Below are positions 1-5,399 of a stretch of 5,399 nucleotides of DNA, in pieces (positions within the stretch are counted from its first letter, which is position 1; every line of letters begins with the position of its first letter). This stretch comes from Phycisphaerae bacterium. Lineage in GTDB: Bacteria; Planctomycetota; Phycisphaerae; Sedimentisphaerales; Anaerohalosphaeraceae. Where the stretch lies: positions 1 through 5,399 of the forward strand of contig SKKI01000134.1 in the NCBI GenBank assembly GCA_007121565.1. The letters are read 5' to 3'. The position numbers and the translations under genes are program-made. The notes under the pieces were generated by a model. The model was given only the letters and a program-made list of their open reading frames with translations. It was not told the origin of the DNA and did no database searches.

Positions 1-1635
1 AACTTCCAGGCGAAACGCCTCCGGCTCGCGATGCAGCTCCGGTTCAAACGGCGTCGCGGCGGCAAGGGCATCGACGCGCAGATGTTGGGTCATTACCTCC
101 GCGTCGTCGCTGATGATTTTGCCGGGGTTCAGGATGCCGTGCGGGTCAAACAGTTGCTTGACGCGCTTCAACAGCTCGTAATAGGCATCGCCGTACTGCC
201 GCCGGACATAGGCCGCCCGCAGCAGGCCGTCGCCGTGTTCGCCGCTGATCGAGCCGCCCAGCGACCAGGCCAATGTGAAGACGTCCTCGGCGATGTTGCG
301 CATGGCCGCCAAGTCCTCGCTTTTTCGCACGTCCAGATATGGGCGGATATGCAGCTCGCCGTCGCCGGCATGGCCGTAAAAGGCCATCGGAAAATTGTAT
401 CTGCGGCCGATCTGCTCAAGTCCTGCGATGTACGCATCCAGCCGCCGATGATCGACCGAGACATCCTCGACAAACGCCAGCGGGTGCGCATCGCCGCAGC
501 CGCGATTGAGCAGCGGCACAGCGTCCTTGCGCGACTTCCAGAGCGTTGCCTGCCGCCGGGCGTCAAGTACCGTCATCGCTCGTGAGGACAGCGCCGCGAC
601 CGCTTGGGTCGTGGCCTCAATTTTCTGCCGCACGGTGTCAAGATCGGGGCCGCAGTGTTCCACCAGCAGCGTCGCCGCGCAGTCGGCCGGCAGTATATCG
701 CGATACTGCGGCAGGGCGTCGCGGGCCATTGTCGCCAGGGTCCTGTCCATCAATTCGCAGGCATCGGCGCCGCATTCGACGATAATCGGCACCGCCTGGG
801 CCATCTTCTCAAATGTCGCGAATTCAAACTGCACCAGACCCTGGGCCGCGGCCAGCGGAACCGTGCGCAGGGTGATCTCGGTAAAGATCCCCAGCGTACC
901 CTCCGAGCCGGTCAGCAGGCGGGCCATGTTCACCGCGTCTTGGCAAATCACTCCATTGAGGGTGTACGCGCAGCGATTGCGTTTCGTTGCCGGTTGTGAC
1001 TGTTCGATTAAGCGCTGATTGGGCCCCAGCAGTTCCAGGCAGCCTTGGACCATCCGCCGCGTGTGCGGTTCGGGGCACTCGTCCGGCCGCATGTCGCTGC
1101 CAAAGCTGCACACCGTCCCGTCGGCCAGCACCGTGCGCAGGGTCTCTACATGCTCGCTGATAAAACCGTATTGCAGGGAATGAGCGCCGGTGGCATTGTT
1201 GGCCACGATGCCACCGGTGACCGCCCGGTTGCCGCTGGACGGGTCCGGGCCGATCTTGCGGCCCCATTTGGCCAGATGCCGGTTCAGGTCATCGAGCACC
1301 ACACCCGGCTGAACCCGCACCCAAGCCCCATCCTCGGCGGTTTCCAATATCTGCGTCATATACTGCCGCACGTCCAGGACGATGCCGCCGGTCAGCGATT
1401 CGCCGGCTACGCCGCTGCCGGCGCCGCGCGGGGCTATCGGAATGCCGTTTTGGGCCGCGTACTGCACTGTCGCGACGATGTCCGCCTCGCTGCGCGGCAT
1501 GACCACACACTGCGGCAGTATCCGGTAAATGCCAGCGTCGGTGCTGTAGGCAATGCGGTTGAACACATCCACCCGCACATCGCCGGTGATGCGGCCGGCA
1601 AGCGCGGCCCCCATGGCTTCGACTGTCTCGGTCAT
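1..1635 (-). CDS. FAD-linked oxidase, GlcD/D-2-hydroxyacid dehydrogenase type (3'-truncated; probable FAD/Fe-S fusion)
   Basis: The reading frame runs from ATG at 1635 to base 1 without a stop (545 codons), so the C-terminus lies outside the window. Residues about 40-215 form a PCMH-type FAD-binding domain, with PRGAGSGVAGESLTGG at 69-84, PDPSSGNR at 130-137 and GGIVANNATGAHS at 141-153. GSEGTLGIFTEITL starts at 243. Residues about 260-506 form the FAD-oxidase C-terminal domain, with GHAGDGELHIRP at 421-432, SGEHGDG at 464-470 and FDPHGILNPGK ending at 506. His422, His429 and Glu466-His467 match the metal-binding and catalytic set known in D-2-hydroxyglutarate dehydrogenases. Family members oxidise D-2-hydroxyacids such as lactate, glycolate or 2-hydroxyglutarate; the substrate cannot be told here. 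About 39 residues follow NPGK with no stop. This, and the style of the protein, suggests the roughly 1000-residue form with a fused 4Fe-4S/CCG half. A TAG two codons upstream limits the start to ATG 1635 or TTG 1638. The ribosome binding site is weak (AGGGA only three bases away). The gene lies 57 bases downstream of clpB on the same strand. Confidence 0.9.
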   Translation of the reverse strand, partial: MTETVEAMGAALAGRITGDVRVDVFNRIAYSTDAGIYRILPQCVVMPRSEADIVATVQYAAQNGIPIAPRGAGSGVAGESLTGGIVLDVRQYMTQILETAEDGAWVRVQPGVVLDDLNRHLAKWGRKIGPDPSSGNRAVTGGIVANNATGAHSLQYGFISEHVETLRTVLADGTVCSFGSDMRPDECPEPHTRRMVQGCLELLGPNQRLIEQSQPATKRNRCAYTLNGVICQDAVNMARLLTGSEGTLGIFTEITLRTVPLAAAQGLVQFEFATFEKMAQAVPIIVECGADACELMDRTLATMARDALPQYRDILPADCAATLLVEHCGPDLDTVRQKIEATTQAVAALSSRAMTVLDARRQATLWKSRKDAVPLLNRGCGDAHPLAFVEDVSVDHRRLDAYIAGLEQIGRRYNFPMAFYGHAGDGELHIRPYLDVRKSEDLAAMRNIAEDVFTLAWSLGGSISGEHGDGLLRAAYVRRQYGDAYYELLKRVKQLFDPHGILNPGKIISDDAEVMTQHLRVDALAAATPFEPELHREPEAFRLEV

Positions 1636-1692
1636 CAATCCCTAATTTCTTCTGAAACAAATGGCTGTCAAGCCTTCAGCTTACACGAAAAG

Positions 1693-4278
1693 TCATATCT
1701 TTTCAAATCGAAAAGCCTGTTGGTCGGCGTCGATTTTGATGGTATCGCCTTCGGTAAACTTGCCGGCCAGCAGTTCGGTGGCCAGGGCATTTTCCAGCCG
1801 CTGCTGGATGACGCGCTTCAGCGGACGGGCGCCGTAGCTGGGGTCGTAGCCTTCGTCCATCAATTGCTGTTTGGCCTCATCGGTGATGATGACGTTCAGG
1901 TGGCGGTCTTTGAGCCGCTCGACCAGATACCGCAACTGGACATCGACGATCTTTTTCAGGTGGTCGCGATTGAGCAGGTGGAAGATGATCGTCTCGTCGA
2001 TGCGGTTGAGAAATTCCGGTTTGAAATAGTTTCGCAGCGCATCCTTGACGTGGGCTTCGATCTCCCAGTCGGCGCCCTGGTCGGTGGACAGTTCCTGAAT
2101 CTGCTGGCTGGCGAAGTTGCTGGTCATAATGATGACGGTGTTTTTGAAATCGACGGTTCGTCCTTTGCCGTCGGTTAGCCGCCCATCGTCAAAGACCTGC
2201 AGCAGGATGTTAAAGACATCCCGATGCGCTTTTTCGATTTCGTCGAGCAGGATGACCGAATAGGGTTTTCGGCGCACGGCCTCGGTAAGCCGGCCGCCTT
2301 CTTCATAGCCGATATAGCCGGGCGGAGCGCCGATCAGCCGCGCGACCGAGTGCTGTTCCATAAACTCGCTCATATCGATCCGCACCATACTGTTTGGATC
2401 GTGAAACATAAACTCGGCCAGGGCCTTGGCCAGTTCGGTTTTGCCCACGCCGGTGGGGCCGAGAAACAAAAAGACGCCGATCGGACGATGGGGATCGCCC
2501 AGCCCGGCGCGATTTCGCCGGACAGCGTCACAGACTGCCGTTACCGCTTCGTTCTGACCGATCACGCGCGTGCCGATTTCCTGTTCCATCTGAAGCAGCC
2601 GCTCGCGCTGGCCGGACATCAGCCGCGCAATCGGAATGCCGGTCCACTTGCTGACGACCTGGGCAATATGCTCCTCGGTGACTTCATTGTGGACAAGCGT
2701 GCCGCCGTCGGCTTTGGCCAGCGCTTCTTCGGCCTCGTCGAGCTGTTTTTGCAGGTCGATCAGTGTTTCGTATTTCAGCCGGGCCGCCTGCTCAAGGTCG
2801 CCGCTGCGCTGGGCCTGTTCGAATTGGGCTTGCGTGGCGGAAATCTGTGATTTGAGGTCTTTGACCCGTGTGATGGAAACTTTGTCGGCCTCCCAGCGTG
2901 CGGTGAACTCTGTGTCGCGCTCTTTGAGGTCGGCAAGCTGTTTTTCGCATTTTTCAAGCTGCTTTTGACTGGCCGGATCGCTTTCTTTTTTCAGGGCCTG
3001 GCGTTCGATTTCCAGCCGCATAATCTCACGCCGCAGGGTGTCCAGCTCGGCCGGCATCGAGTCGTTTTCGATGCGGAGCTTGGAGGCCGCCTCGTCGATC
3101 AGGTCGATGGCCTTGTCCGGCAAGAAGCGGTCGGCGATATAGCGGCTCGACAGCGTTGCCGCCGCCACCAGGGCCGCATCGGTAATCCGCACGCCGTGAT
3201 GGGTGTCGTAACGGTCCTTCAGGCCCCGCAGGATGGCGATGGTCTCCTCGATGCTCGGCGGATCGACCATCAGCGGCTGAAAGCGGCGTTCCAGCGCGGC
3301 GTCTTTTTCGATGTATTTGCGGTACTCATCGACGGTCGTAGCGCCGATACACCGCAACTCGCCGCGCGCCAGTGAGGGCTTGAGCAGGTTTCCGGCATCG
3401 ACCGAACCCTCGGTTTTGCCTGCGCCGACAATGGTGTGCAGCTCGTCAATGAACAGGATGATGCCCCCTTCGGCGCTGACGACTTCCTTCAACAACGCCT
3501 TGAAACGATCCTCAAACTCGCCGCGGAATTTTGTGCCTGCGATCAAGGCGCCCATATCCAGCGCGATGATGCGCTTGTCTTTGAGGCCCAGAGGCACATC
3601 GCCGGCGACAATGCGCTGGGCCAGCCCCTCGACGATCGCGGTTTTGCCCACGCCGGGCTCGCCGATCAGGACGGGGTTGTTTTTGGTTCGCCGATTGAGA
3701 ATCTGCATACAGCGGCGGATTTCATCGTCGCGTCCGATGACCGGGTCGAGCTTGTTTTTGCGGGCCATCTCGATCAGGTCGATGCCGTAGCGCTCCAGTG
3801 CCTGGTATTTGGCTTCGGGGCTTTCGTCGGTGACCTTGGTATCGCCGCGGATTTGCGTGATGGCCTTTTCGACCTGGGCCGGGGTGATGGAATTGACGCT
3901 GAGCACCTCTTTGGCCGGGCTGGGGATGTCGGCCAGCGACAGCAGCAGATGCTCGACGCTGAGGTATTCATCGCCCATCTTGTCGGCCCGGTTTTGGGCG
4001 TCCAGCAGGATCTGGCTGAAGGCATTGTCCGGCATGATCATCTGGCCGGTGACCTGTCCGGTCGGCAGCCGGTCCAGCTCGCTTTCGGTGATGTGCCGGA
4101 TGCGCTCCGGCTTGGAGCCGATGGTTTTCAGCAGCAGGGCGGTCATGCCCTCGTCCTCCTGCAGCAGCGCAGCCAGCAGGTGCAGCGGCGAGACCACCGT
4201 ATTGGAGCGGCTCATCGCAAGCTGTTGGCTGGTGGCAATCGCTTCTTGTGCTTTCAACGTAAATTTATCAAAACGCAT
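1693..4278 (-). CDS. clpB: ATP-dependent chaperone ClpB (Hsp100 disaggregase)
   Basis: This is a complete gene of 861 codons, close to the usual length of about 860. ClpB is a cytoplasmic AAA+ hexamer that threads aggregated proteins through its pore, working with DnaK/DnaJ/GrpE. The order is an N domain with two Clp_N repeats (about 1-145), AAA-1 (about 160-400), a coiled-coil middle domain (about 405-530) and AAA-2 (about 550-760), then the C-terminal D2-small domain. AAA-1 has Walker A GEPGVGKT at 206-213, Walker B ILFIDE at 274-279 and arginine fingers Arg331-Arg332. AAA-2 has Walker A GPTGVGKT at 607-614, Walker B VILLDE at 675-680, Arg759 in FLNRID and sensor-2 GARPLKR at 816-822. Pore loops are KFRG (Phe251, where E. 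coli has Tyr) and GYIGY (Tyr655). The middle domain keeps Tyr503, known to matter for DnaK cooperation. I see no ClpP-binding tripeptide, as expected for ClpB. The start is the ATG at 4278, preceded by a GAAAGGAAA tract. Every catalytic motif is intact. The FAD oxidase gene follows after 57 bases. Confidence 0.98.
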   Translation of the reverse strand: MRFDKFTLKAQEAIATSQQLAMSRSNTVVSPLHLLAALLQEDEGMTALLLKTIGSKPERIRHITESELDRLPTGQVTGQMIMPDNAFSQILLDAQNRADKMGDEYLSVEHLLLSLADIPSPAKEVLSVNSITPAQVEKAITQIRGDTKVTDESPEAKYQALERYGIDLIEMARKNKLDPVIGRDDEIRRCMQILNRRTKNNPVLIGEPGVGKTAIVEGLAQRIVAGDVPLGLKDKRIIALDMGALIAGTKFRGEFEDRFKALLKEVVSAEGGIILFIDELHTIVGAGKTEGSVDAGNLLKPSLARGELRCIGATTVDEYRKYIEKDAALERRFQPLMVDPPSIEETIAILRGLKDRYDTHHGVRITDAALVAAATLSSRYIADRFLPDKAIDLIDEAASKLRIENDSMPAELDTLRREIMRLEIERQALKKESDPASQKQLEKCEKQLADLKERDTEFTARWEADKVSITRVKDLKSQISATQAQFEQAQRSGDLEQAARLKYETLIDLQKQLDEAEEALAKADGGTLVHNEVTEEHIAQVVSKWTGIPIARLMSGQRERLLQMEQEIGTRVIGQNEAVTAVCDAVRRNRAGLGDPHRPIGVFLFLGPTGVGKTELAKALAEFMFHDPNSMVRIDMSEFMEQHSVARLIGAPPGYIGYEEGGRLTEAVRRKPYSVILLDEIEKAHRDVFNILLQVFDDGRLTDGKGRTVDFKNTVIIMTSNFASQQIQELSTDQGADWEIEAHVKDALRNYFKPEFLNRIDETIIFHLLNRDHLKKIVDVQLRYLVERLKDRHLNVIITDEAKQQLMDEGYDPSYGARPLKRVIQQRLENALATELLAGKFTEGDTIKIDADQQAFRFEKI

Positions 4279-4287
4279 GGTTATCGG

Positions 4288-4296
4288 TTTCCTTTC
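4288..4296 (-). promoter_or_regulatory. Ribosome binding site of clpB
   Basis: Read on the minus strand this is GAAAGGAAA. Its AGGA core lies 11 bases before the ATG at 4278, slightly long but usable. No other purine-rich tract lies nearer to the start, and the protein begins with the normal ClpB N-terminus ([14 protein letters not shown]), which supports this start. Confidence 0.6.
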
Positions 4297-4312
4297 AAAG
4301 TTTCGGTTCTAC

Positions 4313-4338
4313 AAGTATGTCCGTGCGCACCGATACTT
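4313..4338. repeat. Imperfect inverted repeat in the clpB leader
   Basis: The outer arms AAGTAT (4313-4318) and ATACTT (4333-4338) are perfect reverse complements 14 bases apart. Inside them lies the 8-base palindrome GTGCGCAC (4323-4330), offset by one base from the outer centre. The element begins 35 bases upstream of the clpB start codon. It could be a regulator's operator or a hairpin in the clpB leader RNA, with unequal internal loops of 4 and 2 bases. It does not match CIRCE or the HspR HAIR consensus. It has no T-run, so it is not a simple terminator. Confidence 0.4.
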
Positions 4339-4361
4339 AAAGATACGCAAACCCTGTGCCG

Positions 4362-4377
4362 TCGATTAAAAAATCGA
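4362..4377. repeat. Short perfect inverted repeat upstream of clpB
   Basis: TCGATT and AATCGA form perfect 6-base arms around four A residues (TCGATT-AAAA-AATCGA). The repeat lies 84 bases upstream of the clpB start. It may be an operator-like dyad or a small AU-rich hairpin in the clpB leader. It is short and AT-rich enough to occur by chance, and no regulator is identified. Confidence 0.3.
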
Positions 4378-4487
4378 TAAAGTTCTGTTTATAATGCACT
4401 TACAGAAAATTTGGACGATTGCGTGTATGCCAAAATGACAGATTCAGCGCCGAGCAGTTGGATTCAAGGCGGCGGCTTTTATTGCAC

Positions 4488-4515
4488 AAATTAGATCCTT
4501 TTTGACTTTTTCAAG
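4488..4515 (-). promoter_or_regulatory. Weak candidate heat-shock-type promoter for clpB
   Basis: On the minus strand CTTGAA (4515-4510) is followed after 14 bases by TCTAATTT (4495-4488). The first box equals the sigma-32 -35 core known from E. coli, and the second matches the -10 consensus CCCCATWT at 5 of 8 positions, but without its C-run. The TCTAAT part also matches the sigma-70 -10 at 5 of 6 positions but lacks a -35 at 16-18 bases. Transcription from here would give clpB a leader of about 200 bases. The call is tentative, because the -10 is poor and the organism's sigma factor is unknown. Confidence 0.2.
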
Positions 4516-4531
4516 TAGCATTGTTTTTTGG

Positions 4532-4559
4532 TTGACTTGCCGACAAATCGGATTACACT
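4532..4559 (+). promoter_or_regulatory. Sigma-70-type promoter for etfB
   Basis: TTGACT (4532-4537, 5 of 6 to the -35 consensus) is followed after 16 bases by TACACT (4554-4559, 4 of 6 to TATAAT, with the key first T, second A and last T kept). Initiation would be expected near 4566, giving a leader of just under 50 bases before the GTG start of etfB. A small dyad, CCGA-CAAA-TCGG (4540-4551), fills most of the spacer and could be a repressor site, but it is short. A second TTGACT at 4502-4507 has no matching -10. Confidence 0.55.
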
Positions 4560-4601
4560 ACGGGGCTTTATACGAACGGACTGTATGAATACTCTCATCG
4601 T

Positions 4602-4606
4602 GGAGG
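4602..4606 (+). promoter_or_regulatory. Ribosome binding site of etfB, fixing a GTG start
   Basis: GGAGG at 4602-4606 is a full Shine-Dalgarno core, 7 bases before the GTG at 4614. This spacing, plus the conserved CVVLVKQVPDT N-terminus that follows at once, fixes the GTG as the start. The nearby ATG at 4585 is in another frame. Confidence 0.85.
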
Positions 4607-4613
4607 CTTTTTC

Positions 4614-5399
4614 GTGGGATACCATTGTGTTGTATTGGTCAAACAAGTGCCGGATACCAAACGGATTACCGGTCAGGCTATGAATGAAGACGGGACGGTC
4701 AATCGCGCGGCGCTGCCGGCGATTTTCAACCCGGAAGATTTAAATGCGCTCGAGTTGGCGCTGGATATCAAAGACACCCATGGCGGGTCGGTCACGGTGA
4801 TGACGATGGGTCTGCCCAGTGCGGCCGGCATTCTGCGCGAGGGGCTGTATCGCGGCGCCGATCGGGCGGTGCTGATTACCGACCGGGGGTGTGCGGCCAG
4901 CGACACACTGGCGACCAGTTATATCCTGAGCTGCGGCTTGCGGAAGCTCAACCCGGATATTGTGCTGTGCGGCCGGCAGGCCATTGACGGTGATACGGCC
5001 CAGGTCGGTCCACAAACGGCGGAAAAACTCGGCCTGCCGCAGGTGACCTATGTGGAGCAGATTCTCGCCCTTGACGGCGCAACGCTGGTCGTCCGCCGGA
5101 ACATGGGCAACGGCTGGCAGGAAGTCAAGACGGCCCTGCCAGCGCTGTTGACGGTAGTCGATACGGCCAATGAGCCGCGGGTGCCGCGGGCGCTTCGCCT
5201 GATGAAATACAAGGACGCCAAATGTCGCGCCGAGATTGAAGCACAAGCCAAAGACGACCCGTCGGTCGATGTCGATGCCGTCTGCGAAGCACTGGACAGC
5301 AGGGGGCTGCTGATTTGCCAGTGGGACCTGGATTATCTCGGCGCCGACTTGCAGTGGTGCGGCCGCGACGGCTCACCGACCAAAGTGCACCGCATTCAA
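4614..5399 (+). CDS. etfB: Electron transfer flavoprotein beta subunit (3' end just outside window)
   Basis: The frame runs from GTG 4614 to the last base without a stop (262 codons). The usual family length is about 250-275 residues, and the late motif GSPTKV is present at 253-258, so probably only a short C-terminal tail is missing. EtfB pairs with EtfA to form a soluble cytoplasmic flavoprotein that passes electrons between dehydrogenases (such as acyl-CoA dehydrogenases) and a quinone reductase, NAD or ferredoxin. Visible motifs are LVKQVPDT at 8-15, FNPEDLNALELAL at 38-50, CGRQAIDGDTAQVGPQ at 119-134 and GLPQVTYVE shortly after. This is the nucleotide-binding fold of the ETF beta/FixA family. 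The KQVPDT N-terminus and the GDTAQVGP loop resemble the clostridial, often electron-bifurcating, group more than E. coli FixA or mitochondrial ETFB. Whether it bifurcates cannot be settled here. It diverges from clpB and has its own promoter and strong ribosome binding site. etfA is expected directly downstream, outside the window. Confidence 0.95.
   Translation, partial: MGYHCVVLVKQVPDTKRITGQAMNEDGTVNRAALPAIFNPEDLNALELALDIKDTHGGSVTVMTMGLPSAAGILREGLYRGADRAVLITDRGCAASDTLATSYILSCGLRKLNPDIVLCGRQAIDGDTAQVGPQTAEKLGLPQVTYVEQILALDGATLVVRRNMGNGWQEVKTALPALLTVVDTANEPRVPRALRLMKYKDAKCRAEIEAQAKDDPSVDVDAVCEALDSRGLLICQWDLDYLGADLQWCGRDGSPTKVHRIQ

Larger units (their letters stand above)
4279..4613. other. 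Divergent intergenic region between clpB and etfB
   Basis: These 335 bases separate two divergent genes and are clearly richer in A and T than the flanking coding DNA. They contain the clpB leader and ribosome binding site, two inverted repeats on the clpB side, one weak heat-shock-like promoter candidate for clpB, and a readable sigma-70-type promoter and ribosome binding site for etfB. I see no tRNA, no CIRCE element (TTAGCACTC-N9-GAGTGCTAA), no convincing terminator and no protein gene. A TATAAT hexamer at 4390-4395 on the plus strand has no good -35 at the proper distance, so I do not call it a promoter. Confidence 0.8.

Noticed and set aside
1660..1692. Possible terminator after clpB
   Set aside because: The only stem is AAGC/GCTT with a 5-base loop and no following T-run on the minus strand.
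1045..2178. Long plus-strand open frame (377 codons) antisense to the FAD oxidase and clpB
   Set aside because: It crosses two well-supported minus-strand genes, has no recognisable domain, and is the usual shadow of GC-biased third codon positions.
3832..3834. Internal translation start of clpB at codon 149, as used in E. coli for the short form
   Set aside because: The aligned codon is valine but is GTC, not GTG, so there is no evidence for the same internal start.
3436..4380. Long plus-strand open frame (314 codons) antisense to the clpB 5' half
   Set aside because: It lies opposite the conserved N domain and AAA-1 of clpB and shows no domain or clear ribosome binding site. It is a codon-bias shadow.
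4390..4395. Perfect TATAAT on the plus strand as a second etfB promoter
   Set aside because: No -35 lies at 16-18 bases upstream, and the TG is one base too far for an extended -10. In such AT-rich DNA the hexamer alone is weak evidence.
4448..4480. GC-rich stretch ending in TTTT, resembling a terminator (GCCG ... CGGC TTTT)
   Set aside because: The stem is only about four base pairs with a loop of about 20, and no plus-strand gene ends upstream of it, so a terminator has no role here.
4585..4683. Short plus-strand frame of 32 codons beginning ATG at 4585, overlapping the etfB start
   Set aside because: It has no good ribosome binding site of its own, overlaps etfB in another frame and resembles nothing known. 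A leader peptide is possible but unsupported.

Overview
This is a conventional metabolic and housekeeping stretch of a bacterial chromosome. It has three protein genes, two of them cut by the window edges. The genes are GC-rich, while the one sizeable intergenic region (4279-4613) is visibly AT-rich. The electron-transferring flavoprotein beta subunit is of the type common in anaerobes, and the FAD-linked oxidase looks like the front half of a long FAD/iron-sulfur fusion protein. Together these suggest a free-living anaerobic or facultative bacterium. Planctomycetota is my best guess from the style of the proteins, but nothing in the window proves it. I see no tRNA, rRNA, insertion sequence, CRISPR array, phage gene or sign of recent transfer.

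Layout. On the minus strand, an intact clpB (1693-4278, 861 codons) is followed after only 57 bases by a FAD-linked oxidase of the GlcD/D-2-hydroxyacid dehydrogenase type. That gene starts at 1635 and is still open at base 1, so it has 545 codons here and no stop. On the plus strand, diverging from clpB across 335 bases, lies etfB. It starts at a GTG at 4614 with a strong ribosome binding site, and it is still open at the last base after 262 codons, close to its expected end.

The divergent region 4279-4613 should hold the promoters for both sides. A sigma-70-like promoter for etfB is readable (TTGACT, 16 bases, TACACT). The clpB promoter is not clear: there is one weak heat-shock-like candidate and no CIRCE operator. 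Two inverted repeats lie in the clpB leader.

Function. ClpB is the ATP-driven disaggregase that works with DnaK to rescue aggregated proteins. EtfB and the FAD oxidase both belong to flavin-based electron transfer from organic substrates. A metabolic link between them is possible but is only a guess from proximity, since clpB lies between them and they are divergently transcribed. I found no convincing undescribed system. The points worth checking are the likely fused Fe-S half of the oxidase, the bifurcating-type character of EtfB, the clpB-oxidase linkage, and the control of the divergent region.
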